This document shows positions 35,926 through 50,720 of a stretch of DNA of 64,000 nt, in pieces. The stretch lies in the NCBI RefSeq assembly GCF_009184865.1, contig NZ_CP045096.1, forward strand, positions 6,696,001 through 6,760,000, read 5' to 3'. The first letter of the stretch is position 1. Every line of letters begins with the position of its first letter. The stretch is from Streptomyces phaeolivaceus (GTDB lineage Bacteria; Actinomycetota; Actinomycetes; Streptomycetales; Streptomycetaceae). Below the pieces are notes generated by a model. That model was not told the DNA's origin. It saw nothing but the letters and a program-made list of their open reading frames with translations, and ran no database searches. A program made the translations under genes and the position numbers.

Positions 35926-38235
35926 ATGGCCGACGTGACCCACGCGACCGACCCGAACGAGCCGAACCAGCCGACCGCCGGGCGGGGCCCGTACCCCGCC
36001 GACCACGGCCGGCAGGCCTTCCCCACAGCGGCCGGGGCGCCCATGAGGCCCATGGCGCCGACGGCCTCCCTGTACACGTCGTCGCCGCGGTCTCCACTGT
36101 CGCCGCTGCTCAGGCGGGCGCGCCGACGGTCGTCCAAGCTCGTCGCCGGGGTGCTGGGCGGGGCCCTGGCGGCGGGGCTCGGGGTCGGGGCGTTCGTCGC
36201 CCTGGTGACGATGCTGTGGATCAGTTCGCCGTACCCGGACAGCGGGCCCGGTGGGGCGCTGCACGTGGCGGCGGCGCTGTGGCTGCTCTCGCACGGCGTG
36301 GAACTCGTCCGCACCGACACGCTCTCCGGCGTCCCCGCCCCGGTCGGCCTCGTCCCCCTCTTCCTGCTCGCCCTGCCGGCGGTGCTGCTGCACCGGTCGG
36401 CCCGGGACCACGCGGGCGACGGCTCCGGGGTGAGCGCCCGCGCGATGTGGGCCGGGCTCGTCATCGGTTACGCGGCGGTCGGCGCGGTGGTCACCCTGTA
36501 CGCCTCGGGCGGCGTGCTGCGACCTCGGTGGTTGTGGGCCGCGCTGTGTGTACCGCTGCTGGCGGCGCTCGCGGCGGGTACGGGGGTGTGGGCGGGGCGC
36601 GGGCGCCCCCGGCTGCCCCTGCCCGCGCTCCTCGGGGGCGCCCCGGAGACGGTGTGGCGACGCCATCTCGTGGCCGCCGCCGGACGGGCCGCCGCGGCGG
36701 GGGTGCTCATGCTGGCCGGCGGTGGCGCGCTGCTGGTGGCCGTGTCCCTGGTCTGGCACGGCGGCGCGGCCCGCGACTCCTTCCTCCAGCTCACCGAGGC
36801 GCTGTCCGGGCGGTTCGCCGTACTGCTGCTCTGCCTCGCCCTCGTGCCGAACGCGGCGCTGTGGGCGGCGGCGTACGGGCTCGGCCCCGGGTTCGTGCTG
36901 GGCGCCGGGCACACCGTCGCGCCGCTGGACTCGGCGGCTCAGGGCATGGCCGTCCTCCTGCCCCCGTTTCCGCTGCTCGCGGCCGTCCCGGAGGGCGGGG
37001 GCGCGCCGGTGTACTGGGCGGTGGGCGCGGTGCCGCTGGCGGCGGGGATGACGGTCGGGTGGTTCGTCGCGGCGCGGGCGGCGGGTGACCGGGTGGCGCC
37101 GTGGCCGGCGGGGCGGACGGTCGGCGCGGCCCTCCTCGCGGCGCTCCTGTGTGCCATGGCCTTCGCCCTTCTCGCCCTCCTCTCCGGCGGGCCCCTCGGC
37201 ACCGCCGCCCTCGCCGATTTCGGACCGGTGTGGTGGCAGGCGGGCGGCGCGACCTGGGCGTGGGTGAGCGCGGTGGGGGTGCCGGTGGCGCTGGCGGCGC
37301 GCTGGGGACGGGTCCGGGCGCGGAATCGGGTCCGGCTTCAGGGGCGGGTTCGGCTTCAGGGTCGGGTTCGGGCTCAGGGTCGGGTACGGGCTCAGGTTCG
37401 GAAGGGAGCGGATGGGGGCGGGCGGACGAACACGGCCGGGGTGCCTGGGCAGGGGCGGCGGTCGGGGGCGCCCGCAGGTGAGGAGGCCGGTCGGCGGCGG
37501 AAGAGGTCGATCGTGGCCAGGGTCTTCCGGCGCGAGGTGAAGGGGGACGCGAGTGGGGAGGCCTCGGCAGGCCCGAGGGCGACCGCCGCCGTGTCCGTGC
37601 CGGGCGGCTCGGGCGGGCAGGGGGCTACGTCGGGGCGCACGTCGGGTGGACCCAGAACGGGGCCCCGAGCCACCGAGCGCCCGAAGACGACCTCGGCATC
37701 GACAGCGACCTCAGCCTCGACCCCGACTCCAACCCCGACCACCGTGGCGCAGTCTCCGCCCGCCCCGAGCGCCCCGAGTGCCCCGAAACGCACACGCCGT
37801 TTCCCGGCCTGGCTCTCCGGAGCGAAGCGAGGCCCGGCCGGCCGTCCCGACCATCCAACTCCGGCGGCCTCCGGGGACCCCACATCCACATCCACATCCA
37901 CGTCCACGTCCACCGATACCGCCGCCGTCAGCACCAGTGCCAGTACCGCTTCCGGGCCAAGCACCGGCCCCGACCCCACCGACGCCCTTGCCCCGTACGA
38001 CGCCCTCGACCCGTACGCCTACAAGTCCGCCGCGACCGCTCCCACACCCCCGCCCCGCTGGGACACGGGCTCCCGTGCGGCCCGCTGGGCGGCCTTGCGT
38101 GAGGCGGCCTCGACGGACGAGCGACCCGAACACCATCCCTCGCGCCCCGGCACGGGCCCCGCCCCCACCTCGGCCCACGGCCCCGAAGTCACTCCCGACT
38201 CCAGCCCTGACTCCAGCCCCGGCGAAGCCCCCTGA
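35926..38235 (+). CDS. DUF6350 (PerM-like) polytopic membrane protein
   Basis: A 769-residue protein. After a disordered N-terminus, about ten to twelve helices (70-470) begin [20 protein letters not shown]. This block resembles the actinobacterial DUF6350 family, which includes the cell-division-stabilising protein PerM of mycobacteria. The C-terminal 300 residues are low-complexity: repeated [12 protein letters not shown], then Thr/Ser/Pro-rich stretches ([11 protein letters not shown]). I infer a division-related membrane role from family memory only. The upstream region is shared with the sigma-like gene; the following gene is convergent. Confidence 0.75.
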   Translation: MADVTHATDPNEPNQPTAGRGPYPADHGRQAFPTAAGAPMRPMAPTASLYTSSPRSPLSPLLRRARRRSSKLVAGVLGGALAAGLGVGAFVALVTMLWISSPYPDSGPGGALHVAAALWLLSHGVELVRTDTLSGVPAPVGLVPLFLLALPAVLLHRSARDHAGDGSGVSARAMWAGLVIGYAAVGAVVTLYASGGVLRPRWLWAALCVPLLAALAAGTGVWAGRGRPRLPLPALLGGAPETVWRRHLVAAAGRAAAAGVLMLAGGGALLVAVSLVWHGGAARDSFLQLTEALSGRFAVLLLCLALVPNAALWAAAYGLGPGFVLGAGHTVAPLDSAAQGMAVLLPPFPLLAAVPEGGGAPVYWAVGAVPLAAGMTVGWFVAARAAGDRVAPWPAGRTVGAALLAALLCAMAFALLALLSGGPLGTAALADFGPVWWQAGGATWAWVSAVGVPVALAARWGRVRARNRVRLQGRVRLQGRVRAQGRVRAQVRKGADGGGRTNTAGVPGQGRRSGAPAGEEAGRRRKRSIVARVFRREVKGDASGEASAGPRATAAVSVPGGSGGQGATSGRTSGGPRTGPRATERPKTTSASTATSASTPTPTPTTVAQSPPAPSAPSAPKRTRRFPAWLSGAKRGPAGRPDHPTPAASGDPTSTSTSTSTSTDTAAVSTSASTASGPSTGPDPTDALAPYDALDPYAYKSAATAPTPPPRWDTGSRAARWAALREAASTDERPEHHPSRPGTGPAPTSAHGPEVTPDSSPDSSPGEAP

Positions 38236-38255
38236 TGGTGTGAAGGCGCCGCAGG

Positions 38256-39068
38256 CTACTGCGCGCCCAGGATCTCCCGGAGCGGGCCCTCGGGGAGGAG
38301 GTCCTTGCAGGACTTCGCGGAGACGGTGGTGAGGGAGTCGTTGACGCAGGTGTAGTAGTCGCGGTAGACGAACTGGGCCGTGAAGGTGATCGCGACGATG
38401 GCCAGGGCGATCGTGGAGGTCACCAGGCCGCTGATGGCCGCCGTCCGCTGCGGGCGACCGCCCGGCTCGGGCGCCGCCGACCGGGACGGGTCCGGCGTCT
38501 GCGGCTTGGCCCGCAGCGCGCTGACGGCCCAGTACACGGCCAGCGAGCCGAGCAGCAGCGCGACGTACGGCCAGGCGAAGAGGGCGAAGAAGAAGGCCCA
38601 CATACCGCAGAGCAGTGAGTACCGCGCACGGCGCTGGGCGGGATCCGTCGGGTCCCAGCGCAGCCCGCCCCCGGGACCGCCCCCGGAACCCTGGCCGGAA
38701 CCACCCGGCCCACCCGCTCCTCCAGGCCCGCCCTGGCCACCGGGACGCTCACCGAAGGGTCCGCCGGAGGAGCGGCCGGGCTGCCGGTCGCTCCACTGAC
38801 TGCCCCACGGCGAGTGACCACCACCGCGACCCGCTCCGTCGTCGGAACCCTGGCCGTCGGGCCGGCGCGGCTGCCACGGCCGGTCGGGCGTGCCCTCGGG
38901 CGGCGGGGCGAACGGATTGTCGTCCGAAGAGCCCGCGCTCCGGCCCCCTCCGGGCTGTCCGGGCTGCCCGGACTGCTCGGGGGCGTCCTCGCTCTCGCGC
39001 GGAGGCGTGGGCGAGGAACTCCGCTCGCGCAGCAGGAGCGAAGGAATGCGGAGGCTGCGGTCCGGCAT
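38256..39068 (-). CDS. DUF4190-like membrane protein with long disordered N-terminus
   Basis: A 270-residue protein. Residues 1-135 are disordered, with Pro, Gly, Arg and Ser and GGPGG runs. Two transmembrane helices follow ([21 protein letters not shown] and [20 protein letters not shown]). The short C-terminal end [20 protein letters not shown] has two Cys that could form an external disulfide. The arrangement is typical of actinobacterial two-helix membrane proteins; no function is known. It is convergent with the DUF6350 gene and divergent from purN. Confidence 0.7.
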   Translation of the reverse strand: MPDRSLRIPSLLLRERSSSPTPPRESEDAPEQSGQPGQPGGGRSAGSSDDNPFAPPPEGTPDRPWQPRRPDGQGSDDGAGRGGGHSPWGSQWSDRQPGRSSGGPFGERPGGQGGPGGAGGPGGSGQGSGGGPGGGLRWDPTDPAQRRARYSLLCGMWAFFFALFAWPYVALLLGSLAVYWAVSALRAKPQTPDPSRSAAPEPGGRPQRTAAISGLVTSTIALAIVAITFTAQFVYRDYYTCVNDSLTTVSAKSCKDLLPEGPLREILGAQ

Positions 39069-39417
39069 CAGGAGTGCGTCTTCCCCTTGGTGAATACGGC
39101 GGTGAACAACGGAGGTGATTACAGCAGTGACTAAGGCAGTGACTAAGGCGGTGAAATCTACTGGTGGCGCATGAGCTGTCACTCCGTGAACGCCCCGCGT
39201 ACCGACCGCGTTCCCGAGCCCACTCCTCGCAGACGCTACCTTCCGGCCACGCCCCCGTCCCACGGGGGCCGTCCGGTGTGCCGGTATCGTTGCTGACGGT
39301 CGGCCGCTTCGTAGACTTCCCCGTATCGGGGGACGCGAAGCATTCGTATGAACATACAAGTGAACCCCTCGTCAGTACCCGTAGATCAGTACCCGTACCC
39401 GTAGAAAGGGCCCCACC
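39069..39417. other. divergent promoter region before purN
   Basis: This region carries repeated GACTAAGGCGGTGA-like units (39100-39160), and GTACCCGTA occurs three times at 39376-39402, just before purN. No gene is supported, and no purine riboswitch was recognised. Confidence 0.4.
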
Positions 39418-40047
39418 GTGGCCGCCAAGCCCGTGGCCAAGCGCCTCGTCGTGCTGGTCTCCGGATCCGGCACCAACCTCCAGGCGCTGCTGGACGGCAT
39501 CGAGACCACCGGCGTCGAGGCCTACGGCGCCGAGATCGTGGCCGTCGGAGCCGACCGCGGTGGCATCGAGGGGCTCGCCCGTGCCGAGCGCGCCGGACTG
39601 CCGACCTTCGTCTGCCGGGTCAAGGACCACGAGACACGTGACGAGTGGGACGCGGCGCTCGCCGAGGCCGTCGACGCGTACGAGCCCGATCTCGTCGTCT
39701 CCGCCGGGTTCATGAAGATCGTGGGCAAGGAGTTCCTGGCCCGGTTCGGCGGGCGGTTCGTCAACACCCACCCGGCGCTCCTCCCCAGTTTCCCGGGGGC
39801 CCACGGGGTGCGGGACGCGCTCGCGTACGGCGCCCGGGTCACCGGCTGCACCGTCCACTTCGTCGACGACGGCGTCGACACCGGGCCGATCATCGCGCAG
39901 GGCGTGGTGGAGGTCCGGGACGAGGACGACGAGAGCGCTCTGCACGAGCGCATCAAGGAAGTCGAGCGAAGGCTGCTCGTCGATGTCGTGGGGCGGCTCG
40001 CCCGCAACGGCTATCGCATTGAGGGACGAAAGGTAGTTATCCAGTGA
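39418..40047 (+). CDS. purN: phosphoribosylglycinamide formyltransferase
   Basis: A 209-residue protein. It transfers a formyl group from 10-formyl-THF to GAR, step three of purine synthesis. Visible motifs are [17 protein letters not shown] (phosphate site), the catalytic stretch [20 protein letters not shown] with Asn and His, and the late [12 protein letters not shown] with catalytic Asp. GTG start, preceded by GAAAGG. The stop overlaps the purH start (GTGA), so the two purine enzymes are translationally coupled. Confidence 0.98.
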   Translation: MAAKPVAKRLVVLVSGSGTNLQALLDGIETTGVEAYGAEIVAVGADRGGIEGLARAERAGLPTFVCRVKDHETRDEWDAALAEAVDAYEPDLVVSAGFMKIVGKEFLARFGGRFVNTHPALLPSFPGAHGVRDALAYGARVTGCTVHFVDDGVDTGPIIAQGVVEVRDEDDESALHERIKEVERRLLVDVVGRLARNGYRIEGRKVVIQ

Positions 40048-41606
40048 CCGCCGACACCAACAAGCGGCCCCTTCGCCGGGCGCTCGTCAGCGTCTACGAC
40101 AAGACCGGGCTGGAGGAGCTCGCGCGCGGGCTGCACGCGGCCGGTGTCGAGCTGGTCTCCACCGGCTCCACGGCCGCGAGGATCGCCGCCGCCGATGTCC
40201 CCGTCACCAAGGTCGAGGAGCTGACCGGCTTCCCCGAGTGCCTGGACGGCCGGGTCAAGACCCTGCACCCCAAGGTGCACGCGGGCATCCTCGCCGACCT
40301 GCGCCTGGACAGCCACCGGCAGCAGCTCGACGAACTGGGCGTGGCCCCCTTCGACCTCGTCGTCGTCAACCTGTACCCGTTCCGCGAGACGGTCGCCTCG
40401 GGGGCCACCCCGGACGAGTGCGTCGAGCAGATCGACATCGGCGGGCCGTCGATGGTCCGCGCCGCGGCGAAGAACCACCCGTCGGTGGCCGTCGTCACCA
40501 GCCCGGCCCGGTACGCCGATGTCCTGAAGGCCGTCCAGGACGGCGGTTTCGACCTCGCCACCCGCAAGCGGCTCGCGGCCGAGGCCTTCCAGCACACGGC
40601 CGCGTACGACGTCGCCGTGGCCTCCTGGTTCGCGTCCTCGTACGCCCCCGTCGACGAGTCGCGGTTCCCCGACTTCCTCGGGGCGACCTGGGAGCGCGCG
40701 CACACCCTGCGGTACGGCGAGAACCCGCACCAGCCCGCCGCGCTGTACGTCTCCGGGAGCGGCGGTCTCGCCGAGGCCGAGCAGCTGCACGGCAAGGAGA
40801 TGTCGTACAACAACTACACGGACACGGACGCCGCCCGCCGTGCCGCGTACGACCACGACGAGCCGGCCGTCGCGATCATCAAGCACGCGAACCCGTGCGG
40901 GATCGCCGTCGGCGCGGATGTCGCCGAGGCGCACCGCAAGGCGCACGCGTGCGACCCGCTGTCGGCGTACGGCGGTGTGATCGCCGTCAACCGGCCGGTC
41001 AGCAAGGAGATGGCGGAGCAGGTAGCCGAGATCTTCACCGAGGTCATCGTCGCGCCCGACTACGAGGAGGGGGCCCTGGAGGCCCTCGCCAAGAAGAAGA
41101 ACATCCGGGTGCTGAAGGCCCCGGGCGCGCCCGGCGCGCCGGGCGAGCTCAAGCCCGTCGACGGTGGCGCGCTCCTCCAGGTGACCGACCGGCTCCAGGC
41201 CGACGGCGACGACCCCGCGCACTGGACCCTCGCGACCGGGGACGCGCTCTCCGCCGACGAGCTCGCCGAGCTGTCCTTCGCCTGGAAGGCCTGCCGGGCC
41301 GTCAAGTCCAACGCGATCCTCCTCGCCAAGAGCGGCGCCTCCGTCGGCGTCGGCATGGGGCAGGTCAACCGTGTCGACTCCGCGAAGCTCGCCGTCGAGC
41401 GCGCCGGTGAGGAGCGCGCGCGGGGCGCGTACGCCGCCTCCGACGCGTTCTTCCCCTTCCCGGACGCGCTGGAGATCCTCACCGCGGCCGGCGTCAAGGC
41501 CGTCGTGCAGCCGGGCGGTTCGGTCCGTGACGAGCTGGTCGTCGAGGCCGCGCGGAAGGCCGGCGTGACGATGTACTTCACGGGGACGCGGCACTTCTTC
41601 CACTGA
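40044..41606 (+). CDS. purH: bifunctional AICAR transformylase / IMP cyclohydrolase
   Basis: A 520-residue protein, the usual length. The N-terminal IMP cyclohydrolase domain begins [20 protein letters not shown] and has the conserved STGSTA and [10 protein letters not shown]. The C-terminal AICAR transformylase domain contains [11 protein letters not shown] with the catalytic Lys-His pair. The protein completes the last two steps of IMP synthesis. An Ala/Pro/Gly insert ([13 protein letters not shown]) is a Streptomyces feature. GTG start, coupled with purN. A 14-bp hairpin follows. Confidence 0.98.
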   Translation: MTADTNKRPLRRALVSVYDKTGLEELARGLHAAGVELVSTGSTAARIAAADVPVTKVEELTGFPECLDGRVKTLHPKVHAGILADLRLDSHRQQLDELGVAPFDLVVVNLYPFRETVASGATPDECVEQIDIGGPSMVRAAAKNHPSVAVVTSPARYADVLKAVQDGGFDLATRKRLAAEAFQHTAAYDVAVASWFASSYAPVDESRFPDFLGATWERAHTLRYGENPHQPAALYVSGSGGLAEAEQLHGKEMSYNNYTDTDAARRAAYDHDEPAVAIIKHANPCGIAVGADVAEAHRKAHACDPLSAYGGVIAVNRPVSKEMAEQVAEIFTEVIVAPDYEEGALEALAKKKNIRVLKAPGAPGAPGELKPVDGGALLQVTDRLQADGDDPAHWTLATGDALSADELAELSFAWKACRAVKSNAILLAKSGASVGVGMGQVNRVDSAKLAVERAGEERARGAYAASDAFFPFPDALEILTAAGVKAVVQPGGSVRDELVVEAARKAGVTMYFTGTRHFFH

Positions 41607-41633
41607 GCCGCGCCACTGAGCCGCGCCACTGAT

Positions 41634-41669
41634 CCCGTACGGAGTTCGTACGCGTGAACTCCGTACGGG
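41634..41669. terminator. bidirectional hairpin between purH and the kinase gene
   Basis: CCCGTACGGAGTTC and its exact complement form a 14-bp stem with an eight-base loop (GTACGCGT), between the convergent purH and Ser/Thr-kinase genes. Confidence 0.8.
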
Positions 41670-41705
41670 TCCGAGGTCCGTACGGGGTCGGGGGCGGGCC
41701 GCGTT

Positions 41706-43649
<1,944 letters not shown>

Positions 43650-43756
43650 GGGTCCCCCGGGTGGTGTTCTCTCTGGTCGTGCGTCGCCTCAACCGTCCCA
43701 TGGGCAACGCGAGTTGAGAGAGAGTACCGCGCGGGCGGAGCCGGGCACGGCACGCC

Positions 43757-43792
43757 GAAGGGCCGTACCCCGCAGGTGGGGTACGGCCCTTC
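43757..43792. terminator. hairpin between kinase promoter and the following minus-strand gene
   Basis: GAAGGGCCGTACCCC and its exact complement form a 15-bp stem with a GCAGGT loop. It terminates the 43867-44448 gene, which is transcribed leftwards toward the kinase gene. Confidence 0.8.
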
Positions 43793-43866
43793 GTGGCGCT
43801 CGGCGGCCTGCCTCGGTGACGCGGCCGGTCTCGGTGACGCGGGCGGCCCCAGTGACGCAGCCTGGC

Positions 43867-44448
43867 TCAGTAACGCGGGCGGTTGAACCACGCCTTGCCG
43901 TTCGCGTTGCCGACGAAGACGGCTATCAGGATGCCCAGGACCAGGTGGACCAGGCCGATCAGGAAGAACGGGAAGACGCCGAGGACGGCGGTGATGATGC
44001 CGAAGACCAGGGCGGCGACGCGTACGCCGTTGCCACCGGACTTGAACTTCACCGCCAGCATGATCGCGTAGACCAGCCAGGCGACCGCGAAGATCGCGAT
44101 CGCCACCATCTGGCCGGTGGGGATGTTGCCGAGCGCCTCCGCGAGAGCCGGGTCCTCGGTGCTGTCGCTGGCCGCGGCCACACCGATCGCGCCGATGCCG
44201 TACAGCAGCACACCGATCACCTGGAGGCCGACGATGACCCAGAGCATGATGCGGGCCGCGTTGACCGTGCTGGGTATGGTCTCGGGCGCGTTCGGGTAAC
44301 CGCCGTAGCCCTGCGAGACCGGCGGGGCGGCCGGGTAGCCGCCGTAGCCCGGCTGCTGGGGCGGGGTCTGCTGCGGGTAGCCGTAGGGCTGGGCGGGCGG
44401 CTGCTGCTGGGGCTGGCCGTACGGGTTGTTCGGGTCGCCGAAACTCAT
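43867..44448 (-). CDS. Pro/Gln/Tyr-rich four-helix membrane protein
   Basis: A 193-residue protein. The first 60 residues are rich in Pro, Gln, Tyr and Gly ([19 protein letters not shown]), an N-terminus common in actinobacterial membrane proteins. Four helices follow, the first [20 protein letters not shown] and the last [20 protein letters not shown]. No catalytic motif is visible. ATG 44448 has GGAGGAAA seven bases upstream. It is divergent from folD. The function is unknown; the tail may interact with other envelope proteins. Confidence 0.75.
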   Translation of the reverse strand: MSFGDPNNPYGQPQQQPPAQPYGYPQQTPPQQPGYGGYPAAPPVSQGYGGYPNAPETIPSTVNAARIMLWVIVGLQVIGVLLYGIGAIGVAAASDSTEDPALAEALGNIPTGQMVAIAIFAVAWLVYAIMLAVKFKSGGNGVRVAALVFGIITAVLGVFPFFLIGLVHLVLGILIAVFVGNANGKAWFNRPRY

Positions 44449-44710
44449 GGCGGGGTTTCCTCCGTTGCCTGGTGCGGGGACGCGCGGCACGGTTCGGAGG
44501 AATGCCCTGAGTCTTCTGAAATGGTCACGCCCCCCGGCAGTGCCCGCGGCACTGTGTCCCAATCGTTTTATATGCCCGTCCGGATGTCCAGGGAGATTCA
44601 GCGGGTGTTGTGCAAGTGCAACACATCCGATCTTGTGGGAAGGGGTGGGCGGGCGTCCGCCAGGTGACCGGATTGGAACCCGGTGCCGGTCATCCGCGAA
44701 GATTGGGGCC

Positions 44711-45554
44711 ATGAGCGCCCAGATTCTCGATGGCAAGGCCACCGCAGCCGCGATCAAGTCCGATCTGACCGCCCGCGTGGCGGTGCTGAAGGAGAAGGGC
44801 GTCACGCCCGGACTCGGCACGATCCTGGTCGGTGAGGACCCCGGCAGTCAGAAGTACGTCGCGGGCAAACACCGCGACTGCGCGCAGGTCGGCATCGCCT
44901 CCATCCAGCGTGAACTGCCCGCGACCGCCACCCAGGAGGAGATCGAGGCGGTGGTGCGGGAGCTGAACGAGGACCCCGCGTGCACCGGTTACATCGTGCA
45001 GCTGCCGCTGCCCAAGGGCATCGACGAGAACCGCATCCTCGAACTGATGGACCCCGACAAGGACGCGGACGGACTGCACCCGATGAACCTCGGGCGCCTC
45101 GTCCTCAACGAGCCCGCGCCGCTGCCCTGCACCCCGAACGGTGTCCTCACCCTCCTGCGTCGGTACGGCGTCGAGATCAAGGGCGCCGAGGTCGTGGTCG
45201 TCGGCCGCGGTGTCACCATCGGCCGCCCGATGCCGCTGCTGCTCACCCGGCGCAGCGAGAACGCCACGGTGACCCAGTGCCACACCGGTACGCGTGATCT
45301 GGCCGCGCACCTCAGGAAGGCGGACATCATCGTCGCGGCGGCCGGCTCCGCCCACCTGATCCGGCCCGAGGACGTGAAGCCGGGCGCCGCCGTCCTCGAC
45401 GTCGGTGTCTCCCGCTCCGCCGAGGGCAAGATCGTCGGCGACGTCCACCCCGGCGTCGCGGAGGTCGCCGGCTGGATCTCCCCCAACCCCGGCGGCGTCG
45501 GCCCGATGACCCGGGCCCAGCTGCTCGTCAACGTGGTCGAGGCGGCGGAGCGCA

Positions 45555-45565
<11 letters not shown>
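44711..45565 (+). CDS. folD: bifunctional methylene-THF dehydrogenase / methenyl-THF cyclohydrolase
   Basis: A 284-residue protein. It oxidises 5,10-methylene-THF with NADP and hydrolyses the product to 10-formyl-THF, supplying the formyl donor for PurN and PurH. Motifs include [18 protein letters not shown] with the catalytic Lys (YV-G-K-type), [37 protein letters not shown] for cofactor binding, and the C-terminal [15 protein letters not shown]. It overlaps the next gene by 11 bases. ATG 44711 is preceded by GATTGGGGCC, a weak ribosome site. Confidence 0.97.
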
Positions 45566-46484
<919 letters not shown>

Positions 46485-46832
46485 GGCCCTTCCCTCGCCC
46501 CGCCCCGCCCCGCCCCGCCCCGGCCCGAGCACACACGACGGCGGCCCGTCCCCTCCCCCGAGTAAGGACGGACCGCCGTCTCGCGTTCCACGTTCCTGCA
46601 CGACGAACGCCCCGTTCAACACCTGTCAGCCCGCTGTGGCACGGAAGTGACCATTCCGCCAAGGTGTCCGCACTGGGCCACGACGACGGCACCCGGACGT
46701 CATCGGGACCTGCCACACCGGGCCTCGTACTGTCCGAACGCCTCCGCACCGACGTCCGTACAGGTGGGAACCGGTGCACCCGCGACCGTCGTCACCCGCT
46801 CAGACCCGCCCCGTGAGCCGAGGAGTCAGCTG

Positions 46833-47333
46833 ATGAGCGCCTGGCAGCCGCTGCCGGACGAACTCCCCCCGGAGGTACAGCACTTCGTCGAGCAGTTGCG
46901 CCTGCTGAAGGACCGCACGGGCCTCAGCCTCGTCGCGCTCGGCGCACGCACCGCGTACAGCAAGTCCTCCTGGCAGCGCTACCTCAACGGCAGCCAGCCC
47001 CCGCCCCGCCAGGCGGTCGTCGCCCTGTGCCGGGTCGCCGGGGAGGACGCCGACCGCTTCGGCGCGCGCTGGGAGCTGGCCGTACGGGTCTGGCCGCGCC
47101 CGGCACCCCAGACCGTGCCCCCGTACGCGTACGAGAAGTCGGGCGAGGGGGCGAGCGAGGAGGCGGACGAGGGGGCGTACGAGGACGAGCCCACGCGCCC
47201 TTGGTGGGACACCCCGGCCGGCGAGCCGCAACCCCGTCCGCCCGGCCGTGTCGCCCTCTACGCCGCCCTCGCCGTCCTGGTCGCCCTGGCCCTCGTCTGC
47301 GCCGCGCTCCTGGGGGCCGTCACCCTGCGGTGA
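46833..47333 (+). CDS. helix-turn-helix protein with C-terminal membrane helix
   Basis: A 166-residue protein. An XRE-like helix-turn-helix (about 8-75; FVEQLRLLKDRTGLSLVALG, then YSKSSWQRYLNG) is followed by an acidic linker (GEGASEEADEGAYEDE) and one transmembrane helix (ALYAALAVLVALALVCAALL). It resembles the N-terminal part of the larger neighbour at 47846-49243. GAGGAGTCAG precedes the ATG. Membrane-tethered DNA-binding is possible; RodZ-like roles are an alternative. No ligand or target is evident. Confidence 0.8.
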   Translation: MSAWQPLPDELPPEVQHFVEQLRLLKDRTGLSLVALGARTAYSKSSWQRYLNGSQPPPRQAVVALCRVAGEDADRFGARWELAVRVWPRPAPQTVPPYAYEKSGEGASEEADEGAYEDEPTRPWWDTPAGEPQPRPPGRVALYAALAVLVALALVCAALLGAVTLR

Positions 47334-47845
47334 CGGTCCCCAGCGGCGCACTCCTCAGCCGCGCCAGTCCTTGAGTCGCAGGTGATCCCCCTGATTGTGT
47401 GGTCGGTGTGTCGATGTATTGACAAGTTCGAGGATTTGCCCTGGACTCGCTCAACACCAGGGCTAAAGTGAGCATTTGGGGCGGTCCGGGACGTCCCGTG
47501 CGGGGACCTGCGATTCCGCCCGGATGTTCGGGATATCGACGGGATATCGGCGGGGCGCCGGTGGGACACTGGACCGCGGACCGTTGGGGGGCGCGCGGCG
47601 GTGCGCGGTGCGGCCCGAAATGCTCCCGCACGCCCCTTTCCGGGGAACTGACATCCCGGCCGGACGCATCCCCATGGGTAGGCCGGAAAGAGGCTCCTGA
47701 GCGGGCCTCGGACCAGATCCCGGACCAGGATTCAGCGAGGGTTTCATGCGCGGCACGGAGATAGGCACGGCGGGCGCGGGGGGAAAATCCAGAGTCGTAC
47801 GGAGACGCGTACGGAGATCCGTACGGGGGGAAGAGGGGGGAAGCA
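47334..47845 (+). promoter_or_regulatory. 512-base intergenic region with promoter candidates
   Basis: A TTGACA at 47419-47424 has no good -10 at 17-18 bases. TGGACT (about 47442) followed by TAAAGT (47463-47468) is another possible pair. GTACGGAG occurs repeatedly at 47797-47830 next to the GGGGGGAAG ribosome site of the next gene. No gene is supported. Confidence 0.35.
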
Positions 47846-49243
47846 ATGCCTCGTTGGAGGGCCTTGCCGGATGAACTCGATCCACAGGTCAGGGAGTTCG
47901 CGGGCCAGTTGCGCCGGCTCGTCGACCGCGGTGGGCTGAGCATCGCCGCGGTGGCCGACCGCACGGGCTACAGCAAGACGTCCTGGGAGCGGTATCTCAA
48001 CGGCAGACTGCTCGCGCCGAAGGGCGCGATCGTCGCGTTGGCCGAGGTCACCGGCACCGATCCCGTCCATCTGACCACCATGTGGGAGCTGGCCGAACGC
48101 GCGTGGAGCCGTTCGGAGATGCGCCACGACATGACCATGGAAGCGATCCGTATCTCCCAGGCGCGCGCCGCCCTGGGCGAGACGGGCGGTCAGTCCACCG
48201 TCAAGGGCGGCGGCAGGACCGGCAGGGCGGGCCGCAGCGCCACCGCGACCCCGGGCGTGGCCGGCCCGGCGGGCGTCTCACCGACCGTCCCGCCGCAGCC
48301 GCGCTCCTCCGGCGACGACCGCAACTCGCGCCCGCCGTACGGGGGTTCGATCACACCGGCCACCTCGTCACCGGCCACCTCGTCACCGTCCTCCTCACCC
48401 TCCTCACCCTCCTCGCCCTCGTCCGCCTCGCCGTACGGCGGGGGAGCGGGAGCGATCTCCGGCGGCGCGCCGCGCGTCAGTTGGGGCGCCACGCCGTCGA
48501 CCTCGTCGCCGTCGTCACCGTCCGCTTCACCGCAGTCGCCCGCGCCGTCCTCGCCCTCCGTGTCGTCGGCGTCCTCGTCCCGCGTCCCGGCCGGCACCTC
48601 GGTTCCCGGCGGTGCCCAGGCGTTCGGTGGTGGCGGGCAGGCGTCGGGCGGTGCGCAGGCCTCCGGTGGTGTCTCGACGCCGTCCGGTGTCTTCGGTCCG
48701 CCGCCGGGCGGTAGCGGTGGCGGCCGTTCCGACGACGGCGACTCCCGGCCGAAGCGGCGGGTGACGATGTTCCTCGCGGGAGCCGTCGGCGCGCTCGTCG
48801 TGATCGCGGCGGCCTTCCTCCTCACCGACGGTGACGGGAAGGACCAGGCCCAGGACAGGCCGTCCGCCTCCCCGTCGACCTCGATCGGCAAGAACCGCGA
48901 CCTCCCGGCCGGGGTGAAGTGCAGCGGCGAGGACTGCGAGGGCAAGGACCCGGAGACCATGGGGTGCATCGGCAACCTCGTGCGGACCACCGACGAGGCC
49001 ACGATCGGCACCACGCGGGTCGAGGTCCGCTACAGCAAGACCTGCCAGGCCGCCTGGGCCCGGATCACCGGCGCCGCCCAGGGCGACGAGGTGCAGGTCG
49101 CGGTCGGCACGAAGAAGCAGACCGCCGCCATCGAGGCGGCCGGCGACAACATCGCCTACACCCAGATGATCTCTGTGAAGGACGCGGGCGAGGCCACGGC
49201 CTGCGCGACGCTGGCGTCGGGCCAGAAGGGCTGCACGGGGTAG
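47846..49243 (+). CDS. helix-turn-helix membrane protein with extracytoplasmic DUF2690 domain
   Basis: A 465-residue protein. An XRE-like helix-turn-helix (about 8-75; YSKTSWERYLNGRLLAPKGA) is followed by a long Ser/Pro/Gly-rich linker (125-305), a transmembrane helix (TMFLAGAVGALVVIAAAFLL) and a DUF2690 domain with four cysteines (VKCSGEDCEGKDPETMGC and YSKTCQAAWARI) that probably form disulfides outside. It is paralogous to the protein just upstream. The design, cytoplasmic DNA-binding fold plus oxidised external domain, suggests signal transduction across the membrane; partners are unknown. Confidence 0.85.
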   Translation: MPRWRALPDELDPQVREFAGQLRRLVDRGGLSIAAVADRTGYSKTSWERYLNGRLLAPKGAIVALAEVTGTDPVHLTTMWELAERAWSRSEMRHDMTMEAIRISQARAALGETGGQSTVKGGGRTGRAGRSATATPGVAGPAGVSPTVPPQPRSSGDDRNSRPPYGGSITPATSSPATSSPSSSPSSPSSPSSASPYGGGAGAISGGAPRVSWGATPSTSSPSSPSASPQSPAPSSPSVSSASSSRVPAGTSVPGGAQAFGGGGQASGGAQASGGVSTPSGVFGPPPGGSGGGRSDDGDSRPKRRVTMFLAGAVGALVVIAAAFLLTDGDGKDQAQDRPSASPSTSIGKNRDLPAGVKCSGEDCEGKDPETMGCIGNLVRTTDEATIGTTRVEVRYSKTCQAAWARITGAAQGDEVQVAVGTKKQTAAIEAAGDNIAYTQMISVKDAGEATACATLASGQKGCTG

Positions 49244-49248
49244 AGGGC

Positions 49249-49312
49249 CCCGAGGGGGGCGCGGGGGCCGTGTCGGTGAGCGGCTCCGCCGCGTGGGTGC
49301 GACAAGCCCCAC
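49249..49312 (+). repeat. dispersed repeat copy A (after DUF2690 gene)
   Basis: GGGGGCGCGGGGGC, then GCGGCTCCGCCGCG, then GCGACAAGCCCC directly after the stop codon. A near-identical order occurs at 62158-62220 and in part at 22201-22240. The inner CGGC-TC-CGCCG can form a hairpin. Confidence 0.75.
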
Positions 49313-49470
49313 CGGCGGTCGGCTGGTCCACGCACCGTGATCGCCCCCACCGGAAAAGTATTCACGGCACAAGTGGAATGCCCGCCGGACTCCGGGGCAT
49401 GCGGACAGTACCCCCACGGGAGTCCGGCCCACCCGGGAGATCGATCCCCCCTTCCGGCCCGGCACCCCAC

Positions 49471-49516
49471 AAGGCGGTCGCCCGGTCCCTCCCCCCGGAC
49501 CGGGCGGCCGCCTTTT
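49471..49516 (+). terminator. rho-independent terminator
   Basis: AAGGCGGTCGCCCGGTCC pairs with GGACCGGGCGGCCGCCTT (18 bp with one G-T wobble), loop of eight mostly C bases, then TTTT. It is the best classical terminator in the window and probably ends the DUF2690 transcript. Confidence 0.85.
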
Positions 49517-49600
49517 CGTGCCGCCCGGCCCGCGCGGCGACTTGTGGGGTGGGCCACACGAACCCCGGCCGTCCGGGATCGCGGATGCGCGATAGCCTGA

Positions 49601-50707
<1,107 letters not shown>

Positions 50708-50720
50708 GCCGTCCCGGAGT

